IMG/VR virus record: IMGVR_UViG_3300017782_000182
Location: 1-26,396 of that record
DNA: 26,396 bases
Strand: one strand, 5' to 3'
Source: a virus
The notes below the pieces were generated by a model. It searched no databases. It was not told the DNA's origin and saw only the letters and a program-made list of their open reading frames with translations. The position numbers and the translations under genes are program-made. This document shows, piece by piece, positions 5,148-15,125 of the stretch. The stretch's first letter is position 1. Each line of letters starts with the position of its first letter.

Positions 5148-8100
5148 CTACCTTCCTTCCTTAATAGCATCTCTGTAAACTTTGTTGAACTCTTTCATAA
5201 TTTCAATTTCTTCTTGTTCAAGATCATTATAAATTTCATAATATTTCTTACGATTTTTTTCGTAGTAATCTTCTTTAGCAATTTCTTGTAGTTTTTTTAT
5301 TTCTTTTAGTTGTTTTTCTGTAGCTGCAAGCAAACTATTGTTCCCATACCTTTTTGTTGCGTAAGCATTAAAAGTGTTGCCTAAACTTTCTAATGGGAAG
5401 TTAATTCTATCTAAAAATTCTTCTGGCTCCTCTGATGGGTCAAGCGATTCCATAAGTTTTCTATATGCGTTCTCTGCCCTCTCAACTTCTGCTGCATTTT
5501 CGTAAAAGTATTCAACATCTATTCTATCATTTGCTTGAGTTGTAATTCTTCTAAGGACTGGTATCTGCCTTATTTCAGGTCTGTCTGGATTAGTAGCAAA
5601 ATTCCATGTTCTTCTAACAGTTCGACCCAAACCCCCAAAACCCTGATCAAACAGATAAACAAATGGTGCTGGATCAATATCAACCTCACCTGCATAAAAT
5701 TCATTACCACCGGTAGCATCATTAATTGTTCTTGTAATGCCTCGTATAAACTCAGGAACTTTTTTATTTTCTCTATAAGATTTAGGTGTTGTGTCATTAA
5801 AGTATGGTTCATAGTAAATAGGTGATCCAAAGTGATCTCTGTTTATCATTAGCTCTCCGGCTGGTTTGGCTAATGATGGTAGTGCTGATACTGCAATATT
5901 TTCAAAAAAGTTTCCTTCTGTAGCATAAGGTATTGGAGAGAAGTTGTGCATTAAAGAGTGTGCAAACTCTTTAGCAGCATCTGAAACATCATAATCATAG
6001 TTATCTAGTTCTTTAGCAAGCAATAATTCTGTAGATATTCTTGAAACATTGGCAAAGAAAGCATATCCATAAGGCATTGGTATGCTTAAACCAATTTCTT
6101 TTTTATTGCCGTTTGAGTCTACAGTAAAATATTTACTACCAGCTCCCCAAGACTCAACACTTAATTCTCCTTTACCATCAACTTCGACACCGGGTAACAT
6201 GAAAATAAATTTTGTTTGTTTCTCCCAATCAGGTATTTTGTGATACATGTTTCTGCCATCATCATCTTCATCGGCAGTTAAAAGATTGTACATAGCAGCC
6301 AAAGAAGCTACTCCCATCATTCCAATAATTGCTTTACCTTTTCTTGAAGCGTAAAAATTTCTGTCCAGCGGATTGACTCCTCTGAATGTGTTGACTGTTC
6401 CTTGGATACTAGCATTGAAGAACATATAAAGGGCATTAGCTGTAGGTCCCATGGTTCCCATTCTGTTAAAGTTAACTGTTAAGTTTTTAGAAAGGGCAGC
6501 TGCTCTTTCAAATATAGCTGGACTTGCATTATCAATCCCACCCATTAGTTCAACATAACCTTGGAATGCTGTAAACCTAGCTGCATTTTCAATACCCATA
6601 TTATATCTTTCTATAAATTTGAATATTTTATTTGTTCCTTGTTTGAGGTTCCCTTTAAATGTGCCTTGATACATTTCCATCATGTCTTGCAGTTCGTCTG
6701 TCAGCTTGTCAACTGTTCTTGATTCAATGTAACCAGTTTCACCGCCATATTTTTTAAACATTGTTAGCATCATCTGCAATTTTATTTTTTCGGGTGTTAC
6801 TTGATTCTTTTGACTAAAAGAAAAAGCAGAGTATTTTTTTTCTAATTCAGTAATTTTTTCTGGTGTGAACTCTGAGTCTTCTAAGTTTCTAATTTCTTTA
6901 GCTAAATCTAAAGGCAGATTTAAAGCTCTATTATTTTCAAACCTAATAAGCTGTTTTGCATTATTAAGAATATTAACACTTGTGTAATATTTGTTAGCTA
7001 TTTCTAAGCCTCTTGCTCTGCCGCCTTCTATTTCTTCTTCTGCCAGCAAATTATAAAAACCTGTTTGTACATCACGAAGGAAGTTATTGATCATAAATGT
7101 TGGGTCAAGAGATGTATTAACCATAGAAAGCCATCTAGTTCCAGCTCTCATGCCAGTCATAAATGCTCCAGAAACACTGGTATCAAAATTATCGAAACCC
7201 TTGGCTAGCAATTTGTCATAGATTTCTACATATTTTTGCTCCCCATTTTCTCTAAAACCAACCCTTGAATATCCTTTTGTTTCATCCCACTTAGAGCCTA
7301 CAATAAGATCACCCACATCTTCTGAAACACTATACATTTTGCTAGGAAAAGCTCTAGCAAGTTCAGCTAATGATTTAATTACTCTGTTTTTTTCTGCTTG
7401 TATAGCTGCTGATGATGCTTGTACTACTGATTGTTGTAAAGGTGCTGCTGCTATAGACTCTCTTCCCTTAGCTTCTTTGACTAATGATCCCGCAACAGTC
7501 ATTTGACTATTGATTAAACCGCTTTTTGATTGTTTCCTTGTTATTTCTCTTCCCGTTTTAGGGTCAATGAGAGTGTCTTCGGCAAAACCTTGTAAAGGAA
7601 CATAGTACTTGTACCTTGCATTCCACTCTTGAACAGCTTGCTCTGTTTCTAAACCACTATCAGTCATTATTTTTCTGGTGTAGTCCATCATAGGCTTATG
7701 GTACCTATTAAATGCTTCTAATAAGTTTTTACCTTTTGTTAGAGAGCCTCTTGCTTCCATAGTGTTCAAATCAAATATAACACCATATTTTTTTAATGTA
7801 GCTACAGCTTGAGCTGTTGATATTCCTGAACCTGTTTCAGCTTTTTTAATTTTGTTTTTTAATGTTGTTACTTTTCTTCTAGCATTAGCTAATGTTTGTT
7901 TAGTTGATAATCTGCTTTTTTCTAGTTCGGCAAGTTCTTGCTCTGCTTTATTTAAATCTTCAGCAAACTTAGTAGGCAAGTAAGCATTTCTTTCAGGAGC
8001 ATGTAAATTATAAATAAAGTGATTGTATTCTGTTTCAGTTATGCCTTTTGATTGTAAAAAGTCTATCAAAGGCTCAAAATGATCTTCTCTAATATTTCTT

Positions 8101-11100
8101 AATAAATCTTTTATTCTGCCAGAAAATATATCTGTTTGAGTGGTAACTCGCCAGTCTCTTTTACTTGTATCAACACCAAGCTCTTTAAGTCTTTTTAAAA
8201 CTTCTCTTTCCCCAAATTGTTCTATAAGGTTTTCTTCTATAGTCCATATTCTGCCAAACTTATTAGCAACCGTAATGTTAAGTTTTTCCATTTCTCTAGC
8301 GAAAAATGTCATTTCTTTAAGTGAAAAGTTTTCGTCTGGGTCTGGTCCTCCCGGTGGAGGTGGTGGAGTTGGCGGTAAATTATCTAAAGACTCTTCTATT
8401 AGAAGCTGTTGATCTGATGGTAATGGGGAGACCTCTCTTTTTAAACTTGGTCCGCCTTGTCCTGTGGTTGGGAAGGCTCCATCGATTCCTGTGTCATAGT
8501 CTCCTGCTCTGTATTTGTCGAAGATTGCATCAACCTTTGCCCTGATACGAACAAGCCCCTTTTGTATGCTTTTGTTTTCGAGTCTGCCTTTGAGATATTC
8601 AGTTCCATCTGGTTTTTCTTTCCAATTATTAATTAGATACTGTGTATTGTATCGTATGTCATGAGTAATGTCAGCTTTTGCACCTTCTAACCCAACACTC
8701 TCTAAGGCTGATTCTATTTTTTCATTAAAGTTTTCAACAACCTGCCCTTTAAATTTAAAATTAATAATACCAATTTCATTAGCACTTAACTGAGTAAACC
8801 CATCGATGCCCTGTTTTCTTAGAGCTTCGTTTAATTGTTTTCTTAAAACATCATTGAGATCAATAGGAGCATTTGTTTTTGAGTCTACGAAAGAAACTTC
8901 AGTACCAAAATTAACAGCCTCATTGGTCATATCGTTTATTTCTTGCTCACTTATGTTTTCATTAGCAACGAAATAAGGGACAGCATCCTGTCTAAAGACA
9001 TAACCCCATGCTCTTAAGAAATCATCAGCATAAGATAAATCAATACTACTAAACTGTTGTTCACCCTGAACTTTTTCTAATAGCAAACTAGTTACTATAT
9101 TAGGATTAATCTCACCATTATAAGCTCCGAAGCTATGTGAGAACTTGTAGAGACCTGTGCCCGGGAATAGGTCCATGATCATATTCTTGCCTTTAGATGT
9201 TGTTATAGCTTCAAGTAAATCTCTAGTCATCATGGCTTTAGCTTTTGGATTTAATTTTTCCCCGAATTTGAACTCAGGAAGTGATGGGGTTGGAATTACT
9301 TCTGTTGTTGCTGTTGCACTGGCTTTATTTATAAATGTTTCATAACCAACATATTCTGCTGGTTTGCCTTTAGCTTGTAATTCTTTGTTTCTTGCATAGG
9401 TCCAAAGAACAGCTTGCATCTCCATTGGAGTAAGATTGTCATTGTTCTTTTCATTGTAAAGTTTTGTAGCTTCTTGAATTACAGCTGTACCATATCTGTG
9501 ATTAGCTAATTTATTTTGTAATTTATCAAAGCCTAGCAATTTGAACATCCAAGTGTCCATAGTTACTGCATCAGGGTTTTTGCCTGTAAGGTTTTCATAG
9601 AAACTTTGCAGTTTGAAACCCACCCCCGGAAGTTTCTGACCAAAGTCTTGTGCTGCTAAAGCTTCTGCAGCAAACTCACCAGCTTCTGGCTGGAAGCCGG
9701 GCAGTGGATCACCATTTTTTGCTAGGGCAACTAATGATCTTAGTGTATATGCTAGGTTAGTTTCTACTGGAGTTTGAGAAGAGTATACTGTCAATAGTCT
9801 AAGAACATCTTCTTTTAGTTTAGCATTGCCTCTGGTTAGATTATCTATTTCATCATTAACATTCTTATACCAGTTTCTACTTTGATCTATAAGTGATAAT
9901 GGATTTTCTGCTAGCTTAACTAAATCTTTTGCTAATTTATTAAAATCTTTTTGAGTGTTTCTAAAAGAACCATCTGCATTTTTTGGTGAGCCTGAAAATG
10001 TTTTAGTTGTTTCGGCTAGCTTGAGTTGTCCGATTGGGACATAGTTGCTTGCAGCGGAGTCTTTCTTTGGAATTTGAACACTGTCTCTTTGTCTTTCAGT
10101 AGTTCTCTCCACTCTTCGATAGGCTGCTTCTGGTCCAAAGACTTCTGCAATATCTCTTCCAGCTGTTCTTCTGGTGTATATTTGAGAATCTGCATCGGAA
10201 CGACTTGATTGAAAAGCATCTCGTATTCGGAGACCAAGCGTTGCAAGTTTGTTATCAGTGGTTGCATTATTTATATCTTCTATTAATTTTAAGGTTCTTG
10301 GAGCATAGTTTTTAAGAATCCTACGATTAGTATAATACAAACCATAAGCTTGTGCGAATAATTCTGACTTAAGAAAAGTTTCAATATCATCATCATAGAT
10401 TTCTGTTCTCCCCATGTTGATTTCTGCTAGATATTTATCAAAAGGATAGGATAGCAGTCTTCCTCCTAATGGGCTTTGGTTTGGTCCTGTTCTTGAAACT
10501 AAGTAAAGATTAAAAAGTTCTTTAAATATTTGACCACCTGTTGTGAATTTATGATTTATAACATTATCAATGTCTAGCCTTCTCATGACCCCTGCCATGC
10601 TAAGATCAGGGTCAAGACCATTATTTTCAGCTATTTTTGAAAACTCAGCATCAATGTCAATGCTTTCAAACAGTGGAGATGTAGCTGCAAAGCTTTCTTG
10701 TTCAGCTATATAATCTATTGCATGAGCCATTTCATGGGCTAGTGTCTGTTGTAGATCAGCCCTAGATGCAGTAATGTAATCTAATACATCTTGAGGGGGG
10801 TTATTAATATCAAGGTCTGGTTGTATATTTTTTTTATATTTTTTTAAATCTAAAATAATTGAAGGGCTTAAAAGAACAGTTTGTGAATTAAGTTTATATT
10901 GTCCAAGATATTCTGAAACACTACCTTTTTCTGTTCCCCCTACTCCTAGAAAAGGAATTAATCTAAAAACTTGTTCAGGCATTCCTTGTTTAGTTAAGTT
11001 GTCTATAACTTCTGCTATAACAATAGATTCTTCTTCAGTAAGGTCCCTTACATTCGCTGTGAAAGCTGAACCACTTAAATCTTGTATCGATAAATCGGCA

Positions 11101-13163
11101 GAAAGTTCTTCTGGTAAAACCTTTTCAAAATCTGGCGTGTTGTTACCCGTGTAAAAAGCAATTTTGAAATTTTCTTTATCAAATAATAATGGTCTTAGTA
11201 TTTCATTTTGAACTCTTTCAATGTCTCTAGGGTCTGTTTCTTGTTTTATTTGATCTTCTATGCTCTCCGGTCTGTCTCTTATGGCTTCAACAGTAGACAT
11301 ATGAGATGTGTTCAGGTCTCCATCGTCATACAATTCTCCTTTATAATCAGTGCCATAAGTTTTTATCTGTAAGGTTTGCTCTTCAGTTTTAGGAACATTC
11401 TTATTAATATAATCAACTAAAGTTTTTCTGTCTGTTTCTAACTGTTCAACTTTTTCTGGACTTTTTTCTTTAGCAGCTTCTATTTGATTATTGTATTGAA
11501 CTATTCTTTCTTCGACTTTATTGTTGAAATCATTAACATTTAATATGTTATCATCTTGCATGATGTTCATAACTTTTCTTGCTTGCTCAACAGATTCAAC
11601 TGGATCAAAGTCTTCAGTTGCAAATTCTGAAGCATATTCTCTTACTAGTGTTTTTTCAGCCTCAGTAAGGTCTTCTTGAACAAGGTCTCTAGCTAAAATT
11701 CTTTCAGCAAAATATTCATCTGGCAATATTTCAGGATTCTTAAGGTAGTATGACTGTCTTGTTGGAGCTAAGTATTGCTCAGGAGACATATTATAAAAAT
11801 CTTTTGGTCCCTCTTCAGGTGTTTCTGTGCCCACCATTGATTTTGATGGGTCTAAAAGACCAGATTTAAAAACATATTGATAAGTATCATCGAGAGCTTT
11901 AAACTGTGCTTCTGATCTGTTTATTATAAGATTTAGTTCTCTAGCTATTTGTCTTGATACATTTTTATCAAAAGTGTTCAGAACATTTTTTTGTATGTCG
12001 GGTCCAAATGCTGCTACACCTTGTGCTGACACCATACCGCCAGAACTAACTAATGATGATATGGTTGTCATGTAAGCATTATCTACCATAACTTCATACC
12101 ATTCTGGACCATCGTATTCTGGGTTATCTTTGTTTGCTAAAGCTACTGCAAGTTCTGTTTGAACTCCGCCTATAAGTTTATTAGTTTCTTGTAAAAAAGT
12201 ATTAGCATTTTCCGCAACAGTATTTTTAAACGATGTTTCGGCTCCATCTCTAGCAAATTCTTGTAGTGAGCTGCCATGAGTCTTCCAATATTTTTTCATT
12301 GTTTTAGTAACAAATGGCAGAGGAGCTAACTCAGTACCAACCTCAAATGCAGCATTCATGCCAGATACTCGCATAGCATCTCTGTGAGATAGTCCTGACA
12401 TTCTAGCCTCTCTATAAGAAGCACCTCTTTCCATGTAGCCAAATACTGGTAGCATTGCATACATCCAAGTAGGGTTTTTAGTTGCTAGAGTTAAGGCAAA
12501 GCTCGAACCCTGAATACCAAAAGATGTAACACCACCTGAAACAGCTCTAGCAGTTTTGCCTAAACCTTGAGTATTTTTTTCTATTTTTTTTTGTTCTGCT
12601 TCCCATTTATCATAATTTTTATCTAAAGCATTTAAATAGTTATTAACATAATTTATTTTTTCTACTTGAGGCAAAGCGTTGAAAGTATCTTTTTTTTCTT
12701 GTTGATAGTCTCGCATAAACTTAGTTTCTTGCGGTACAAATAACCTACCAGCTGCACCTTCACCGAAAGTTGTTCCAAAGCCTAATGGTTTGCGTGGAGA
12801 TATTTGTCCAGTTTCTACAAGAGCTTCTTCTTCAATTTTTTCAAACTCGTTGTCAAGAATGGCTTGTGATATGGTGCTTGGAATATTTTTAATACCTGAA
12901 ACAAAACCTTGAATTAATTGTCCCTTTGATGAAGCAGAAACCCCTGCACCTAGTTCTCCGAGAAAACTTTTTGGGGCATAAGAAGTTTCTCTGGCTTTCT
13001 GCTCTTCTAGAAAATCATTAACAAAATCTTCTTCATTAAGTTTAGGTTGAACAACCTCTGGTTCTTTTTCTGTCAGACCTAAAGCTTCGTCTGCAAGCTT
13101 CTTCTTCTCATCTTCTGGTAAGAGTGAGAATGGGTCTGTAAGTGTAAATCTTGAATCTGCCAC
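5148..13163 (-). CDS. Giant polyvalent/ejection protein: zincin, glycosylase-like and LPD38-like parts
   Basis: A 2671-residue protein at the end of the late operon, in the place of T7 gp16. Visible parts, in order: an Ala/Gly-rich amphipathic region (about 205-290); helical segments; a zincin-like domain with H810-E-M-A-H814 and a likely third ligand E934 in ELFAQAY; a segment (about 1125-1210) with 'LLTVYSSQT', then LPGVGFK with K1184 and MDTW with D1203, matching the endonuclease III pattern; an unassigned domain (about 1340-1500, 'GAYNGEINPN'); a proline-rich hinge near 1600; a coiled coil (about 1737-1775); an LPD38-like region from about 1990 ('DPTFMINNFLRD'); a hydrophobic helix near 2280; and a coiled-coil tail. 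LPD domains mark polyvalent proteins thought to be injected with DNA. I saw no lysozyme-type motif. The gene starts 4 nt after the preceding stop. Confidence 0.8.
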   Translation of the reverse strand: MADSRFTLTDPFSLLPEDEKKKLADEALGLTEKEPEVVQPKLNEEDFVNDFLEEQKARETSYAPKSFLGELGAGVSASSKGQLIQGFVSGIKNIPSTISQAILDNEFEKIEEEALVETGQISPRKPLGFGTTFGEGAAGRLFVPQETKFMRDYQQEKKDTFNALPQVEKINYVNNYLNALDKNYDKWEAEQKKIEKNTQGLGKTARAVSGGVTSFGIQGSSFALTLATKNPTWMYAMLPVFGYMERGASYREARMSGLSHRDAMRVSGMNAAFEVGTELAPLPFVTKTMKKYWKTHGSSLQEFARDGAETSFKNTVAENANTFLQETNKLIGGVQTELAVALANKDNPEYDGPEWYEVMVDNAYMTTISSLVSSGGMVSAQGVAAFGPDIQKNVLNTFDKNVSRQIARELNLIINRSEAQFKALDDTYQYVFKSGLLDPSKSMVGTETPEEGPKDFYNMSPEQYLAPTRQSYYLKNPEILPDEYFAERILARDLVQEDLTEAEKTLVREYASEFATEDFDPVESVEQARKVMNIMQDDNILNVNDFNNKVEERIVQYNNQIEAAKEKSPEKVEQLETDRKTLVDYINKNVPKTEEQTLQIKTYGTDYKGELYDDGDLNTSHMSTVEAIRDRPESIEDQIKQETDPRDIERVQNEILRPLLFDKENFKIAFYTGNNTPDFEKVLPEELSADLSIQDLSGSAFTANVRDLTEEESIVIAEVIDNLTKQGMPEQVFRLIPFLGVGGTEKGSVSEYLGQYKLNSQTVLLSPSIILDLKKYKKNIQPDLDINNPPQDVLDYITASRADLQQTLAHEMAHAIDYIAEQESFAATSPLFESIDIDAEFSKIAENNGLDPDLSMAGVMRRLDIDNVINHKFTTGGQIFKELFNLYLVSRTGPNQSPLGGRLLSYPFDKYLAEINMGRTEIYDDDIETFLKSELFAQAYGLYYTNRRILKNYAPRTLKLIEDINNATTDNKLATLGLRIRDAFQSSRSDADSQIYTRRTAGRDIAEVFGPEAAYRRVERTTERQRDSVQIPKKDSAASNYVPIGQLKLAETTKTFSGSPKNADGSFRNTQKDFNKLAKDLVKLAENPLSLIDQSRNWYKNVNDEIDNLTRGNAKLKEDVLRLLTVYSSQTPVETNLAYTLRSLVALAKNGDPLPGFQPEAGEFAAEALAAQDFGQKLPGVGFKLQSFYENLTGKNPDAVTMDTWMFKLLGFDKLQNKLANHRYGTAVIQEATKLYNEKNNDNLTPMEMQAVLWTYARNKELQAKGKPAEYVGYETFINKASATATTEVIPTPSLPEFKFGEKLNPKAKAMMTRDLLEAITTSKGKNMIMDLFPGTGLYKFSHSFGAYNGEINPNIVTSLLLEKVQGEQQFSSIDLSYADDFLRAWGYVFRQDAVPYFVANENISEQEINDMTNEAVNFGTEVSFVDSKTNAPIDLNDVLRKQLNEALRKQGIDGFTQLSANEIGIINFKFKGQVVENFNEKIESALESVGLEGAKADITHDIRYNTQYLINNWKEKPDGTEYLKGRLENKSIQKGLVRIRAKVDAIFDKYRAGDYDTGIDGAFPTTGQGGPSLKREVSPLPSDQQLLIEESLDNLPPTPPPPPGGPDPDENFSLKEMTFFAREMEKLNITVANKFGRIWTIEENLIEQFGEREVLKRLKELGVDTSKRDWRVTTQTDIFSGRIKDLLRNIREDHFEPLIDFLQSKGITETEYNHFIYNLHAPERNAYLPTKFAEDLNKAEQELAELEKSRLSTKQTLANARRKVTTLKNKIKKAETGSGISTAQAVATLKKYGVIFDLNTMEARGSLTKGKNLLEAFNRYHKPMMDYTRKIMTDSGLETEQAVQEWNARYKYYVPLQGFAEDTLIDPKTGREITRKQSKSGLINSQMTVAGSLVKEAKGRESIAAAPLQQSVVQASSAAIQAEKNRVIKSLAELARAFPSKMYSVSEDVGDLIVGSKWDETKGYSRVGFRENGEQKYVEIYDKLLAKGFDNFDTSVSGAFMTGMRAGTRWLSMVNTSLDPTFMINNFLRDVQTGFYNLLAEEEIEGGRARGLEIANKYYTSVNILNNAKQLIRFENNRALNLPLDLAKEIRNLEDSEFTPEKITELEKKYSAFSFSQKNQVTPEKIKLQMMLTMFKKYGGETGYIESRTVDKLTDELQDMMEMYQGTFKGNLKQGTNKIFKFIERYNMGIENAARFTAFQGYVELMGGIDNASPAIFERAAALSKNLTVNFNRMGTMGPTANALYMFFNASIQGTVNTFRGVNPLDRNFYASRKGKAIIGMMGVASLAAMYNLLTADEDDDGRNMYHKIPDWEKQTKFIFMLPGVEVDGKGELSVESWGAGSKYFTVDSNGNKKEIGLSIPMPYGYAFFANVSRISTELLLAKELDNYDYDVSDAAKEFAHSLMHNFSPIPYATEGNFFENIAVSALPSLAKPAGELMINRDHFGSPIYYEPYFNDTTPKSYRENKKVPEFIRGITRTINDATGGNEFYAGEVDIDPAPFVYLFDQGFGGLGRTVRRTWNFATNPDRPEIRQIPVLRRITTQANDRIDVEYFYENAAEVERAENAYRKLMESLDPSEEPEEFLDRINFPLESLGNTFNAYATKRYGNNSLLAATEKQLKEIKKLQEIAKEDYYEKNRKKYYEIYNDLEQEEIEIMKEFNKVYRDAIKEGR

Positions 13164-13167
13164 ATTG

Positions 13168-14880
13168 TTACCTTAGCAAAGGATATTTAGACAATAAGTC
13201 TAATATTGCCTGATCTGACAATTCTCCTAGTCCTCTGTTTCTTGCTGCTATTCTTGCCGCAGCTATGTAATTATCTATATCAGCAGCATCTATTTGTGGA
13301 TTACTATTTTTAATTTGCGGCAAAACAGAATCTAAAGAATCGGTTCTACTTACTGAAATTCCACCAATATTATATGTTTGTTGTACTCTTGTTTCTGTTT
13401 TTGTTTTTTCAAATGGTGTGCCTGCTTTTAGTCCATTTGATATTTCTTCTATGCTTGGAACATTTTGATCAACTAGTGATTGCCTGACAGACTTAATTGG
13501 TACATTGTTTTCATCTCTTTTGAATCTGTAATAAATTTGCCCATCTTCGGCATCGATACCAAGGTCTTCTGCTTCAGAGGCAGTGAGCACATCAACATCA
13601 TCTAAAAAGTTATATTTAGAATTTAATTTAGCAATTGATTCACTTTCTTTACCTGCATCAGAACCACCAATAGAGACTATTTCTCTATTCAATTGAGAGT
13701 CCATTGCTAGTAGTTGGGCAAATCTGTTTGATAAAACACCAAATGTCTCAATGGCTTTATTGTTAATGTTTGTTAATTCTCTTGGGTCTGTTTCATATAG
13801 GTTTTTTCTTCTTTCATTCACATCAGCTGCAACTTGAAAAACTGCAACATTATTTGGATTTAATGCATTTTGTATTATAGCTCTAGAGGATGATGCTGTG
13901 TCCATTAAATCATTTAGAGAAATTGAGAAGGCATCTGTAGATTCTAATGATTCACTTATGACAGCTCTTGTTGAATCTGGGATATATGATAGTGCTTCAG
14001 TACCATCGTCAAGACTAAATGTTGCTTTAAGTAAAACATTGCCACCTGATCTTTCTGAGCCTGAAACAGCTTCTAAAGAATTAAAATCTATATTTAAACC
14101 CGTTATTTTTGCTTTACTTCCGTCTGATTTTTTAAATGTTTTTCCAATAAATTCATTTTTTCTTATATCGAGCATTTTGTTTAGTTCTGTGTTGTAGTCA
14201 CCAAAATTAACATTTTCTAATCCTCCATCAGATTGCAATGCTTGAAATAAAGGTTCCAGTGCTATCATGTTTTTTGCATAGTCTTTATCTAACATTGAAA
14301 GAAGGTCTACTGAACCTGCTCTGTCTAAAGTATTAGCTTGTTCTGCAAAACCATTTATAACTAAATCATAAGCTGATGTTCCTTTTGATTCCATAAAAGT
14401 TTTATCGTTTGCATGTACCATCAAACCGTTCAATATATCTAAAGAAGTTCTAGCATTGTCATAGTCTTGTTGATTAGTAATCCCTTTCCTTTTTATAATG
14501 TTATCCATCTCAACATTCTCATTAGATAATTCAATATTTCTTAAGTTTGCTTGTGAAGTAGCATCAGAAGTTGCCAGCCTTTCACGATAGCCCTCTAATT
14601 CAATATCAATTGTATCTGACTGTTGACCCCTTAACCTTGTTGTTGCTTGAGATGATTCTATTTGTGCCTGTTGAGCTCTTAATGTTGATATATCTCCAGC
14701 CTCTCTAACAGTAGTGCCTTCAGCAAATTGTCCAGCTAAGTCTGGATCAACATTAGCTATATCTTGTGTAACTTCTGCTTCTCTATCTTTTGAAAGCTCT
14801 TGTTCTTCTTTTAAAAGGTTAAGCCTATCCATGCTTAACATGACACTTAAGCTATCATTAAATCCTTTACCAAAACTCAT
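13168..14880 (-). CDS. Internal virion (gp15-like) ejection protein candidate
   Basis: A 570-residue, soluble, mainly helical protein with no signal peptide or membrane segment. The N-terminus (about 1-125) is rich in Gln, Glu and Arg with heptad-like stretches, and the middle and C-terminus are mixed helix and strand. Size and position, after three small Gly/Gln-rich proteins and before the giant protein, match T7 gp15, which builds the tube for DNA entry across the envelope. That is an assignment by order, not by sequence match. The start ATG overlaps the previous gene's stop (ATGA), and only 4 nt separate its stop from the giant gene. The C-terminal 'AADIDNYIAAARIAARNRG' part is helical. 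It could be a scaffold for the giant protein inside the capsid. Confidence 0.55.
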   Translation of the reverse strand: MSFGKGFNDSLSVMLSMDRLNLLKEEQELSKDREAEVTQDIANVDPDLAGQFAEGTTVREAGDISTLRAQQAQIESSQATTRLRGQQSDTIDIELEGYRERLATSDATSQANLRNIELSNENVEMDNIIKRKGITNQQDYDNARTSLDILNGLMVHANDKTFMESKGTSAYDLVINGFAEQANTLDRAGSVDLLSMLDKDYAKNMIALEPLFQALQSDGGLENVNFGDYNTELNKMLDIRKNEFIGKTFKKSDGSKAKITGLNIDFNSLEAVSGSERSGGNVLLKATFSLDDGTEALSYIPDSTRAVISESLESTDAFSISLNDLMDTASSSRAIIQNALNPNNVAVFQVAADVNERRKNLYETDPRELTNINNKAIETFGVLSNRFAQLLAMDSQLNREIVSIGGSDAGKESESIAKLNSKYNFLDDVDVLTASEAEDLGIDAEDGQIYYRFKRDENNVPIKSVRQSLVDQNVPSIEEISNGLKAGTPFEKTKTETRVQQTYNIGGISVSRTDSLDSVLPQIKNSNPQIDAADIDNYIAAARIAARNRGLGELSDQAILDLLSKYPLLR

Positions 14881-15125
14881 CCGAATAACTTCCCTATTAA
14901 AAACCCAATAACTGCACCGGGAACACCGCCAACAGCAGTACCAGCCCCAACATAAGCTCCAACCGCAGTCATAGTCCCTGTTGTTTGGGCTTGAGCTGCT
15001 TTTCTTTGTTGATAAAGTTGTTCTTCAGCAATATCTTGTTGTGCTTCTAATCCAGCTGCTTGAGTCAATCCTGACATAGCTTGTTTTTTTTGTAGAGCTC
15101 CAACTCCTAATAATCCTTTAGCCAC
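14877..15125 (-). CDS. Small glycine-zipper hydrophobic ejection protein
   Basis: An 82-residue protein with a polar, Gln- and Ala-rich helix (about 10-48) followed by a glycine-rich hydrophobic C-terminus (50-82: 'VGAYVGAGTAVGG', then 'VIGFLIGKLFG'). Such GxxxG-type segments insert into membranes or pack helices. This fits a small internal virion protein like T7 gp14, which helps form the channel across the outer membrane. The start is GTG: on this strand AAGGAG lies 8 nt upstream of it, and it overlaps the previous stop by 8 nt. The end overlaps the next gene (ATGA). A holin role is less likely because another gene matches holins better. The family was not recognised. Confidence 0.6.
   Translation of the reverse strand: MAKGLLGVGALQKKQAMSGLTQAAGLEAQQDIAEEQLYQQRKAAQAQTTGTMTAVGAYVGAGTAVGGVPGAVIGFLIGKLFG

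Noticed and set aside
5148-13163. Lytic transglycosylase or lysozyme domain in the giant protein, as in T7 gp16
   Set aside because: I looked for the ES...Q...P type transglycosylase motifs near the N-terminus and saw none.
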